64,000 nucleotides of DNA from Nelumbo lutea (taxonomy: Eukaryota; Streptophyta; Magnoliopsida; Proteales; Nelumbonaceae): assembly GCA_022828595.1 (NCBI GenBank), contig JAKGHH010000004.1, positions 83,108,270-83,172,269 of the forward strand, in the 5' to 3' direction. This document shows positions 12,801 to 21,448 of this stretch, piece after piece. Position numbers and translations under genes: made by a program. Below the pieces are notes generated by a model that saw only the letters and a list, made by a program, of their open reading frames with translations, was not told the DNA's origin and made no database searches. The first letter of the stretch is position 1. Each line of letters starts with the position of its first letter.

Positions 12801-15800
12801 CCAAACATTGCATATGCTGTTGGTGTCCTCAGTCAATTCATGCATGCTCCTAGGTCTTCTCATCTTGAAGCAGCAGAGAGAATTCTCCGATATTTGAAGA
12901 AGTATCCGGGTACTGGTTTGTTGTTTCAAAAGCACGGACATTTGAAAGTTGAAGTTTATACTGATGCAGATTGGGCTGGATCCCAAAGTGACAGAAAGTC
13001 TACTAGTGGCTACTGCACCTTTATAAGAGGGAACCTTGTTACATGGAGGAGTAAAAAGCAAAACGTGGTAGCTAGATCCAGTGCTGAAGCTGAATATCGT
13101 GCTATGGCCCACGGGGTTGCTGAAGGAATGTGGATAAAGAATTTGTTGGGGGAGTTGGGTTTCCCAGTGACCAAACCTATAACTCTATTTTATGATAACA
13201 AAGCAGCTATAAGCATTGCTGCCAATCCGGTGCTACATGATAGAACAAAACACATCGAAGTTGACAAGCATTTTATCAGAGAGAAAGTTATCACAGGCGA
13301 AGTGTGTACCCCCTATGTCACTTCTGAGAACCAACTTGCAGACATCTTTACAAAGGGTTTAAACCTTTCCATACATCATGATCTTTGTGACAAGTTGGGC
13401 ATGATTGATATCTATGCTCCAACTTGAGGGGGAGTGTTGTTAGTTGTTTATGTTTATGTATTCAGGTTTAGTACCATAAGGGTACTGTTGTAATTTCCTC
13501 TTTGATTACATTATTCGGCTGTACTAGTATAAATAATAATAGATCATTCTTTCGCCCTCTAAGTTCAATAGGGGCTTTCAGTCCTCTCGGCTCTCCTCTC
13601 CTCTTCTCTCTCCCTCTCTTCTCTCCTCTTGTCTCTCACTTGCTCTTGCTCTTGCTCAACAGAAATATTGAGAGGAACAGGACACTCATTCATTGGGTAT
13701 CATCGGGATCAACTAGATAAAAAATCAGCTGAGACATGATAGCAACTGTTGCATTTAATTACTCATATACACAGTGCAACAAAGAACTATAACAACTCCT
13801 AGAAATCTCAGGAAGTAATGAATAAGTGAGATGCATAACAGTTATCTGATCATTTATTTTTTTGATGAATAATCCGATCATTTATTAAAAAACAATTATC
13901 TGATCATGCTTATTTTTGGTGTGGAGGGACGCTCTCCCTGGTGGGTCCTATCTGATGGCGGGTCTTAATTGTCTCAATAACATGTGGAAAGATACAGGGT
14001 CTCTAAACTGCAACTAACGATCATGTAGCTCCAGACCCAAGGCACTCCTAAGAAAATTAAGGGGTAAGGGCTATGGTAAAAATGTGATATATGGTGTCTC
14101 AATATATGGTCAAGACAGTATACATATCATTGATCCAAAAAGTTGTTTATCAAACAGAAAACACTTTCCAAAATATATAGGAAGCATATGAGGTAGAACT
14201 CAAGTTATTCCTTTGTTATGCAGACATCTATAAACATTAACAAATAGAGTGAATATGGCAAACTAACTCCAGAATCATAATATATTATGAAGAAAAAAAG
14301 TTGCCTCATACCTTCCAAAATATAGTGTCTTTATGACATAGGCACTGACAAGGCCTACCTGTTGCCACAGACTGCCTGGTTAGATATCAGTCTAATAAGA
14401 TATCACAAAAAAACAGCTAATTATATTTAAAATTTGTGGCAGTAGAGTCAATTCAAGAGTTAAAACTTAAATCAATAGGCTCAATGAGTTCACTTGGGTG
14501 ATTGAATTTTGATAAGTTAAGGTTTTCTGAAATTCAGTTAGAATTTATTCATCAATGATCAGTAGTATGAGATAAATCTTCAAAGCTCACAAAAAAATAA
14601 ATGGGCAAAGTACGCTGATTTTTAATTCATGAATGCAGAAAAAAAAAAGATGAAACGTTATGAGTTGGAAAGAGGCTAGAAGTCTTCTTTAAAATTACGG
14701 AATTGAAATATGCTAAGACTTCATTGCAGTAGTTCTGAGAAATTCCATTCATTTTAAAGCAAGGGATGTAAGTAATGCAGAAAAAATCTTGAAGAACAAG
14801 AAACCTAGCATTTGTCTATTCATATATGGATCTCTCTTGGATAATCTGATTAGACTCGACGTGGTTAAAACAAATTTCTGAACCATGCTTGTAGCTATCT
14901 AAACTATAGTAACTTAAAACCAAAGAAATAAAAACTTACTGTGATACCAAGAATGGTACTTGTAAAGAAGAGGTACAGAAAGGTTCCCAACAATTTCAAG
15001 GCTATGAGAGCATCAATGTTGCTGAAATCAAGAGTTTGGACTGCATTAAAAAGTACAATAGAGGTGGCATCGTTCACTACTCCTTCCCCAAATACGAGAC
15101 TGTAAAGTAAGGGGGTTTCATCTTGATTGAGAACCTTATACATGAGAAAAAGATGAGATAACATGTATCAGTAATTGTGTAAAACAGGTCATGCTTTAGA
15201 TTTATGTATCGTTAGAGGTACCTGCAATGTGCAAACTGAATCCGTGGCTGACAAGATAGCACCAACAGCTGCAAGTTTACCAAACTCTTGTGCTCAATAA
15301 ACAAATAACATTGGAAAGTGGAAGGAAAATATTTGAGCTCAACAGGATTTTTACCTAGATAATCTTGAAGTTTCAAGGATGACACACCAATCCTTTTAAA
15401 CAGCAAAAAGGCACCTGTGAAGTTTCCAAGGAAAACCTCAGTGTCTGTAAGACACCATGGACAGAACAGTAGAAACAAAAAACAGTGGTGGTGTTTTAAT
15501 TTAGAATGCATGTTTGTTGAGATTAAGTCTGTAATTGCAATCTGTTTATGATCAAATATTTTGAAACCGATCATATGACAGTTCAAATTGCAAAATGTTA
15601 TAGGCTCTTGGAGAAGAAGGGGGATGAAATCTTAAGCACCTATTGGATCAAAAAAATTCAACTCCAACCTAAATTCCCAAATTACCAGCATAATAAGCAT
15701 GGAAATATGGAACTCACCAAGTGAAATAATGCAGAAAGATATTAGAGTGCCCAGGGCTCCAAACAACAGTATAATTGAGAAGTTGCGAAAAAATTGTTTC

Positions 15801-16456
15801 TTCTTGACCTGGAAACTAGAAAAGAAAACACTTGGAATTTCAAGAAGTGAAGAACAAAAATGACGGTCTGGTAGCAATGAACAGATGATAAAAAAAGCCA
15901 CCTTCCTGTTGAATTCATTCAAATGTGAATGATTCAAGAAAATGCATAAGAACTAGGGAATTGAAATAACCCGAAACACTTCTCTGCAAACTTGAGATTG
16001 AGATGCATCCCAACTTATTCAAGGAGCACAAGTGAACACAGGAACTCAGATCATAATCAAAATCTTACCCAGCATTGAAAATGATCGGGGGAAGCAGATA
16101 AATGAAGAACAATTCCTCACTGAAAGAAAGTATGTGCGAGTTCTTGCCTTTGGTCACTAACAATACAACAACTCCAGAGCACAAGCCCTAAAATGGCACA
16201 TAACACCCGTCATATATGAAGAAAAACAGCACAACATCATTAGAACCAAAGACTGGAATCCAAAATGGCAACGAACCAGAAGAAGGGCAGTGATGGATTC
16301 GTTAGCCCATCTATTCTCTTCCAGGAGATGACCGATCACAATACATGCACACAATAAGGTGAAGAATAGAGTCAAGGCAATAACAGTAGTCCAGTTAAGG
16401 AATGAGGAGGAACCAAATTTCGGTAGGAGAGTAGGTAAAGGAACAGAAATCTCCAT
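1624..16456 (-). CDS. NHX: Vacuolar-type Na+(K+)/H+ exchanger, NHX family, 14 exons
   Basis: Predicted 543-residue cation/proton antiporter (CPA1/NHX) that exchanges cytosolic Na+ or K+ for vacuolar H+. Exons on the minus strand: 16456-16277, 16187-16069, 15815-15718, 15414-15355, 15268-15222, 15134-14940, 14358-14312, 4442-4376, 3992-3892, 3465-3364, 2905-2767, 2684-2622, 2538-2455, 1953-1624. All joins keep phase and give one frame of 544 codons including stop, close to the roughly 540 of Arabidopsis NHX1. Visible hallmarks: CIVIGHLLEENRW near residue 40, the amiloride-site motif FFIYLLPPI in exon 2, ATDSVCTLQ and GEGVVNDATS with the conserved Asp, HSTDREVA, and the C-terminal MRPVFGGRGFVPYVP. 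Start is the first ATG of the hydrophobic first exon. Intron 7 (14311-4443) is 9.9 kb and holds a LINE fragment and two copia elements. Class I (vacuolar) is inferred from motifs; the exact paralogue is not assigned. Confidence 0.93.
3027..3167. repeat. MITE-like fold-back in NHX intron 10
   Basis: The left end (tgctgtgttcattttggtaaaaaataagag) and the right end (ctcttattttctatcaaaccaaatatagcc) are near reverse complements, giving a 140-bp hairpin-capable element. It lies wholly in the intron between the exons at 3465-3364 and 2905-2767 and does not touch a splice site. Confidence 0.55.
3802..3842. repeat. (TA)n(TG)n microsatellite in NHX intron 9
   Basis: A run of TA dinucleotides passes into about eleven TG units and then tatgtatgtat. 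It sits in the intron between exons 3992-3892 and 3465-3364. Confidence 0.85.
5107..5877 (-). mobile_element. 5'-truncated L1-type LINE remnant (RNase H end)
   Basis: On the minus strand the reading frames give a plant L1 C-terminal RNase H: LKLNFDGSSLGNP (first catalytic Asp, strand 1) near 5630, then IASLILEGDSK near 5440 and a final W-[IL]-[RP]-R-x-A-N-x-x-A-D-like region near 5290. Several frameshifts and stops break it. The 3' end carries a short A-run (T-run on the plus strand at 5107-5113). The piece is in intron 7 of the NHX gene, so it is a passenger. Confidence 0.75.
6035..6340 (-). repeat. 3' LTR of copia element A
   Basis: Minus-strand LTR starting TGTTGAGTGGCC at 6340. Its outer end reads ag instead of the tg seen in the partner copy, so the terminal CA is mutated. 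It lacks a 16-bp stretch present in the other LTR. Confidence 0.9.
6335..6934 (-). pseudogene. Copia RNase H fragment (pol 3' end)
   Basis: An open stretch of 199 codons with the copia RNase H signature: [41 protein letters not shown] and DRTKHIEVDRHFIRE. It corresponds only to the C-terminal end of pol; the reading frame enters the interior at the deletion junction near 6935 and stops inside the LTR boundary. It is a remnant, not a host gene. Confidence 0.9.
7249..7570 (-). repeat. 5' LTR of copia element A
   Basis: Minus-strand LTR from TGTTGAGTGG at 7570 to the terminal CA at 7249, directly followed by the primer-binding site. It is nearly identical to 6035-6340 over its length. Confidence 0.92.
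8099..8326 (+). repeat. 5' LTR of copia element B
   Basis: 228-bp LTR with a TATA-like tataaata motif near 8193 and a TCTC/TTGCTC-rich 3' third. TG..CA ends. Confidence 0.93.
8327..8338 (+). other. Primer-binding site of copia element B
   Basis: tggtatcagagc, complementary to the 3' end of plant initiator-methionine tRNA, sits with no gap after the 5' LTR. Confidence 0.9.
9084..13427 (+). pseudogene. Copia element B gag-pol polyprotein, disrupted
   Basis: Starts at the ATG of MSSEDSASSG, matched by the start of the related element at 49048. Domain order is copia: gag with zinc knuckle CTHCQKPRHTKDTC (about 9873-9914), protease WIIDSGASKHMTG (about 10250), pre-integrase LWHCHLGHLS, integrase with HSDVWGP, DDYSRFTW, RSDNAKEF and TPQQNGVAERKNR (about 10640-11200), reverse transcriptase with YVDDIIVTGD (about 12472), and RNase H with YTDADWAGS. 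Lesions: TAA in frame at 9615-9617, compensating frameshifts between about 10384 and 10500, TAA at 11421-11423, a 2-nt loss near 12042, TGA near 12116 and a frameshift near 12695. The element cannot make a full polyprotein itself. Confidence 0.93.
13435..13661 (+). repeat. 3' LTR of copia element B
   Basis: 227-bp partner LTR. It carries a 5-bp insertion in the CT-rich part and one fewer TTGCTC unit than the 5' LTR. Confidence 0.93.
13662..14311. other. NHX intron 7 sequence beyond the copia insertion
   Basis: AT-rich intron sequence between the 3' target duplication of copia element B and the donor site at 14311-14310. I see no gene or clear repeat in it. Confidence 0.6.
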
Positions 16457-16535
16457 TCTTTACCCCGTTCTCTGAAACAAGCCTCGCATTTGTAATTTCT
16501 GACGTTTGAGAGAGGAGAGAGGATTTCTGTAGATG

Positions 16536-16540
<5 letters not shown>

Positions 16541-16577
<37 letters not shown>
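16541..16577. repeat. (GA)18 tract in the NHX 5' leader region
   Basis: An uninterrupted 37-bp GA repeat, read as (CT)n on the NHX sense strand, 85-121 bp upstream of the NHX ATG. CT-rich leaders are common in plant 5' UTRs. It is long enough to vary in length between individuals. Confidence 0.9.
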
Positions 16578-16578
<1 letters not shown>

Positions 16579-16864
16579 ATATTTGGAGATTGTAATAAGA
16601 GAAGTAGAGAAGACTAAAGCAGGGAGACTGATGAATTAGAAGGGTAGTTTGTCATAGGCCGTTAGCTGGGAAACTGGACAGAGTCGACAGAGGCTAACGT
16701 AAGTTAAGGAGACACGTGCTACTCACATGTCACATCACGTGATGATAGTTAACCGGATACCGGACGAAGCAATACCAACGACTTGTTTCTCTTCAACGCG
16801 TTGGAGTGGATTCGGATTCTCCGTGACTCGGACTATCAGTCCCTTGCATTTCCCGAGTCCGGAT
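16578..16864 (-). promoter_or_regulatory. Probable NHX promoter with two CACGTG motifs
   Basis: Sequence directly upstream of the NHX leader. Two ACGT-core motifs, gacacgtgct (CACGTG at 16713-16718) and atcacgtgat (CACGTG at 16736-16741), lie about 260-285 bp upstream of the ATG. CACGTG boxes bind bZIP (ABF/AREB) and bHLH factors in plants, which would suit a salt- or ABA-responsive exchanger. The role is inferred from motif and position. Confidence 0.5.
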
Positions 16865-17326
16865 TAGACTTGTTCATGGGCCGGGCCGGGCTCGACTTTG
16901 CGTCTTTTATCAACCGAAAATGTTCAGGCACGAATCCAGCTTTTATATAAAGCCGGAAGTTTGACCTGTATATAAAATGTTTTATTTTTAATGTATTTTT
17001 ATAAATTAATATTATATTAATTTAATAATAATTTACTAAATTAACAAAATAATTTATATTTCCTAATAATAAATTAATATTTATTAACAATTTAAAAAAT
17101 AAATAAATATTATATTTATTATATATAACATAAATGTTTTTTTATTATATGTAATAGTATCGGGTCAGGCTTATTTGAGAAAGCTTGAGCCCGACCCAAA
17201 AAATGACTAGGCCTGGTATTTAAAGCCCGAACCTGATCTCGCGGGCTTGAAATTTTGTCCAAGCCCAAAAAATAATGGGTCAGGCCAGGCTGGGCCATCG
17301 GGTTACCTGACCCATGAATAGGTCTA
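16865..17326. mobile_element. hAT-type MITE 1 (462 bp)
   Basis: Terminal inverted repeats TAGACTTGTTCATGGGC and, at the right end, the reverse complement of TAGACCTATTCATGGGT. It is flanked by an 8-bp target duplication, gtccggat (16857-16864) and gtctggat (17327-17334), 7 of 8 matching, as expected of hAT transposition. GC-rich subterminal cgggctcgg-like stretches flank an AT-rich core. No transposase reading frame. Confidence 0.8.
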
Positions 17327-17517
17327 GTCTGGATCTCCTACCGATAAAACATGTTCCAAGCCCTTATTAGCAGAGTCTGAATCTCCTGCCCACAAAAACT
17401 CTGTCCACGTCTACCCACATAATATCGCATCCACACATGGAGATCATATCCTCCTAAATAGGTGTTGTGAGTAGAATGGGGAGATGTTTCCAATACACTG
17501 GGGTAGTGTGTTGTGAG

Positions 17518-17640
17518 TAGACTTGTTCATGGACCAGGCTCGGGCTTGGCTTTTGCCAAAATTTCAATGGACTCGACCCAAAAGCCCGAGCCTGACATAG
17601 TGTAAAGGCATGCCCAAAGCCGGGCCCGTGAACAAGTCCA
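17518..17640. mobile_element. hAT-type MITE 2 (123 bp)
   Basis: Same terminal sequence as MITE 1: TAGACTTGTTCATGGACC on the left and gggcccgtgaacaagtcca on the right. The flanks gttgtgag and attgtgaa match at 6 of 8 positions, consistent with an aged 8-bp duplication. It is a core-deleted family member. Confidence 0.7.
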
Positions 17641-18235
17641 ATTGTGAATAGACGTGGATAGAGTTCTTGTGGGTAGGAGATCCAGTATCAACAACATGGT
17701 TTGACACCGCACATCTCATTCATGTCAGGTCCCACTTTTATGATGATCCCAGTCTCATGGTGAGATGTGTAGTGTTAGATGAAGTTGTAGAGAATCGGAA
17801 CATGTTTTGTTGGGAGAAAATCCCAACTCATCTTATGATCACACTCTATCCATGTCACTCTGATTGTGGGACCCACATATGCTGATTTTAGGTGATTATC
17901 TGATTGGACCAATGTTGCGTATACAACTGGCTAAGTGACTCAGTTTTGTAACTCTTACCCTTGTCAATCCTCCGTGTATAAGTTGTCAATAACAAGATCC
18001 GATTCGACAAATCAAACTTTTCCCGATTGGGTCAGGTTAATTGTTTTGTACCAGGTCTCCACTTTGCAGCATTTCTGTCTCGCGAATCACGATTGATCAT
18101 CTTTCACGATACTTCAAAACTAGAGAAGGGGGCCCTACGTTGCAGGGGATTGCTCATAAACTATTAGGCTCGAGGAGACTTGAGCTCGATTCGAGTCAAA
18201 AGCTTAGAAGTTCGAGCTCGACTACCTTTGATTGC

Positions 18236-18487
18236 AGGTCTCTTAAGCAGCCGAGGTGCCGAGTCGAGGTCTCCCTCAATTGCCGAGGTGCCAAACCAAG
18301 ATCTCCCTTAGCTATTGAAGTGTCGAGTTGAGGTTTCTCTAGCAAGCGAGGTGTCGAGCTAAGGTCTCCCTTAGTTGACAAGGTGCCGAGCTAAGGTCTC
18401 CCTCAATTGTCGAAGTGCTGAACCGAGATCTCCCTCAGTAATCGAGGTGTCGAGCCGAGGTCTCCCTCAGTGGTTGAGGTGTCGTCT
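18236..18487. repeat. Minisatellite, about eight 32-bp units
   Basis: Head-to-tail units of about 32 bp with consensus close to aggtctccctcagt, then nn, then tcgaggtgtcgagccg. Units 2 and 7 count to exactly 32 bp; others vary by one or two. A ninth partial unit lies at about 18574-18620 after a repeated ctcgactacctttgattg flank. There is no open frame through it that looks coding. Confidence 0.85.
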
Positions 18488-18603
18488 AGCTCGAGCTCGA
18501 TTTAAATTAGAGACTTGAGCTTGAGCTCAGAAGTTCAAGATCGGATCGACTCGAGCTCGACTACCTTTGATTGTAGGTCCCCTAGAAATCGAGATGCCGA
18601 GCT

Positions 18604-18800
18604 GAGGTCTCCCTCAGTTGGAGAGAGAGTGGCATTCTTGTAATTTATAAGGGGAGAGAGAGAGATGGCATTCTTGTAATTTATAAGAAAAAGAGAGAAA
18701 GAGAGTTGATAGGAGAAAGAGTGGCATTCTTATAATTTGAAAGAAAAAGAAAAGCAAAAGAGAAAGATTTGGTAGGAGAAAGAGTGGCATTCTTGTAATT
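18604..18800. repeat. Second tandem repeat, four degenerate units
   Basis: Four copies of a 40-60-bp unit built on gagtggcattcttgtaattt followed by a purine-rich (aag)n spacer, at about 18606, 18664, 18718 and 18782. It immediately follows the minisatellite. Confidence 0.8.
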
Positions 18801-19614
18801 TCTAAGAAAAAAGGCAAAAAATACTTTTAGATTCCATTTTCCTCGTCCTCGCCTTCTTATGTACACATTTCAACTTAATATATTTATATAGATTTCTGCT
18901 TTTTTTGGTAAAAAAGTTTCTAGGGTTTTTTATTTTCATGTGGTGGATAGACTTGTTCATGAGCTAAGTAACCTGATGGGTTGGATTGGTCTGGCCTGGC
19001 CCATCCTAAATTGGGCTTAGACAAAATTTTAAACCCATGGGCTCGGGCTCGGGCTTTCCCAAATAATCTTGGCTCGAGCCCGAGTTGGAGAGCCCAATAA
19101 TATTAAATATATAACAGATATGTAATATATATGTTAATAAACCATAATATATATTATATAATAATAAAATTAATAGCAAAAAAAGTATTATATATATTAA
19201 ATGTATATAATATATAATATATTATTAATAATATATAATTAATCTATACTACTTTAAAAAGCACGAATAGCCTCAATAATATTCTAGATTTTTCTTAGGA
19301 CAAAATTTACCTTTCCATATTTAAATTTATTGATAAAAAATGAGGGCAAAAGGGTAATCAATTATTAATATTAAATGAGTTGAAAAGAGACAATTATAAA
19401 ATATTCAATGCATTCATTTTCCTCTCATTAAATCAAACACTTAAGGTATTGGTTTGCATTCACCTTCATTGAATCATATATTTAAGGAATTTTCATTTCT
19501 TCTCATAATTAAATTCTATTAATTAAATTCATACATAATAAATTAATAATTCCAATAACATAAAAACATACTTTTAAATTCTACCTGAAAAAAATAGTGT
19601 TTTCATCTAGGCAG

Positions 19615-20800
19615 TGGTAAGAAATTAAACCATTTCGGGTCAAATGACCCAACCCATGATGTCACAATTTAATAAAATTAAAAAAATAGATAAATTACAA
19701 AAATATAGAAATTAAAAAAATTTGGGAACATTTTTAACATTTTATATTCAACATATTAAACAATAATAAGTATGATAAATAAGAAATGTTTTTATTAATG
19801 ATGGAAATGGAATGTAAAATTTAAAACCAATTAAAAATAAAACTAGTTTCCTATTCTCTCTCATTAAATCTCATATTGAGGTATAATCTCTTATTAAATC
19901 CACAAAATTAATTTTAATATTATAAAAATAAATATTTTGAAAAAAACTATTTTCTTCCCTCCCAATGGTAGGTAAACAATTCAATCACTTTGGGTCAAAT
20001 GGGTTAATAAATAATAAAAAAATTAAAATATATAATACAAAATATAAAAAGGATTGAACATATATCTAATATTGCATATTCATTATACTAAAACAAAAAT
20101 GCGTATGAAATGTAAGAAGTAATTTATTAATGATGAAAATGGAATGCCAAAGTTAAAATCAACCTATAAATGAAATGATGTCATAGTCAAATAATAAATC
20201 TTTTAAAAATAGAAATGTAAATAATAACAAAAACAAAAATAGAAAAAATTTGGGCACATATCTAATGTTATAAATTCATAAAAATAAATAGTGGGTACAT
20301 TTCTAAGAATATACATTCATTACCAATAATAAAATGTAATATAAAATTTAGTGTCAACCTAGAAATCAAATTATTTTCCTTTTTGGGTTGTGGAATAGTG
20401 GTTTGGGTCAAATGCATTAATTTATGATATAGTTAAATAATAAATCTTAAAAAAAATAAAAAGTACAAGTAATCAAAAGAATATATAAAAAATTAAATAT
20501 TAATTATTCAAACAAAAATTAAGTATGATAAGTAAAAATTATTTATATAATTTAAAACACATCCGAAAGTAATGCTATTTTCTTAACTAGATGGTGGATC
20601 AATGATCAAACTTTTCAAAGGAACTCATGATGTCATAATTGAATAATAAATATTTAAAAAAAAGATAGAGCACAAACAATGAAAATTTTAAAAATTCTAT
20701 CACATTTGGGAATATTTATAATGTTATATATTCATCATAATAAATAAAAATAATTGTTAAAATAAAATTTATTTTTATTTATGGAAAAGATGGAATACAC
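19615..20800. repeat. Degenerate tandem units of about 350 bp inside the Helitron
   Basis: Units begin with a gggtcaaatg-like string (about 19637, 19994, 20405 and a weaker one near 20590) and continue with (t)gatgtcataa, ttaataaaatt, ttgggaacat, ataatgttatatattcat and a aatgatggaaatggaatg tail in the same order. Divergence is high and unit length uneven. Confidence 0.55.
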
Positions 20801-20809
20801 AATTTAATA

Positions 20810-20810
<1 letters not shown>

Positions 20811-20868
<58 letters not shown>

Positions 20869-20869
20869 T
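20811..20869. repeat. (AAT)n microsatellite
   Basis: About 19 uninterrupted AAT/ATA units near the 3' end of the Helitron. Confidence 0.9.
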
Positions 20870-21247
20870 ACTGTTATTGTAATTTAAAATTTTCACATGT
20901 AATGTACATGCACATTTACTACAAGCATTTGAGTTTATTTTAATCATATTGTTACTTTTGTTTATTTTCAAATTTTATCTTAATTATGATATATCTAAAA
21001 TTCAAGTAATTAATATGAAAAAATTTTCTCACGTGCAATGCATATGCTTAATTACTAATATACTATCAAATACCTATCAAAGTCGGGCTTCGGGCTCAGG
21101 CCCGAACTTTGAACTATATATAGGACCAAGCTCGGGCTCAAGATCTAGGCCCGATGGTCGAGCCAAGCTTAGGCTTGGGCCTAATATTTTTCTGTTTATA
21201 AAGAGGCAAAGCCCAACCTGGATTATGAACAAGTTTAGTGAGAGACC

Positions 21248-21395
21248 GGATCTGCTCCTCACACTTGGCGCCTCACACACACATCCTACCATGCATTGGG
21301 AACATCTCCTGTACTTATTAATTATTATTCACGGGAGATGCTCCCAATGCAAGGTGGATGTGCCTGTGAGGCACCCATTTGTGAGGAGCAGATCC
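21248..21395. mobile_element. Fold-back element A
   Basis: Arms ggatctgctcctcac (left) and gtgaggagcagatcc (right) are perfect reverse complements. Inner arms atgcattgggaacatctcc (21291-21309) and gggagatgctcccaatgca (about 21333-21351) also pair. The same core recurs in fold-backs B, C and D. Another copy of the end, gtgaggagcagatccc, lies at about 21433-21448. Confidence 0.75.
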
Positions 21396-21448
21396 CGCTT
21401 CGTCTAATGGTGGGGTGTGACTGTAAGGTCAGCGTGAGGAGCAGATCC

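Larger units (their letters stand above)
8099..13661 (+). mobile_element. Full-length but decayed Ty1/copia element B
   Basis: A 5563-bp LTR retrotransposon in NHX intron 7. LTRs at 8099-8326 and 13435-13661 begin TGTTGT and end CAACA, and the insertion is flanked by the perfect 5-bp duplication gaaat (8094-8098, 13662-13666). The primer-binding site tggtatcagagc (8327-8338, initiator-Met tRNA) follows the 5' LTR directly and a polypurine tract tgagggggag (13425-13434) precedes the 3' LTR. The two LTRs differ at about eight positions by eye plus two short indels in the CT-rich end, so insertion is not recent. It is transcribed opposite to the NHX gene. Confidence 0.96.
19243..21058 (+). mobile_element. 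Non-autonomous Helitron nested in hAT MITE 3
   Basis: 5' end TCTATACTACTTTAAAAAGCACG resembles plant Helitron TC starts. The 3' end has ttttctcacgtgcaatgcatatgc, a short imperfect hairpin, 11 bp or so before a terminal CTAA. The bases outside are A and T, the Helitron insertion dinucleotide, and there is no target duplication. The body is very AT-rich, with degenerate tandem repeats (19600-20800) and an (AAT)n run. No RepHel coding sequence is present. A second hairpin end lies at about 20889-20925. Confidence 0.65.
18948..21237. mobile_element. hAT-type MITE 3, split by a nested Helitron
   Basis: Left end TAGACTTGTTCATGAGC at 18948 and right end ggattatgaacaagttta at 21237 match the ends of MITEs 1 and 2, with the same gggctcgggct subterminal blocks. 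The flanking 8-mers gtggtgga and gtgagaga match at only 5 of 8, so the element is old. Removing the interior 19243-21058 leaves 474 bp, close to the 462 bp of MITE 1. Confidence 0.65.

Noticed and set aside
18041..18331. 96-codon plus open frame over the minisatellite
   Set aside because: The frame runs through 32-bp repeats, whose length is not a multiple of three, so the protein is not periodic and looks incidental.
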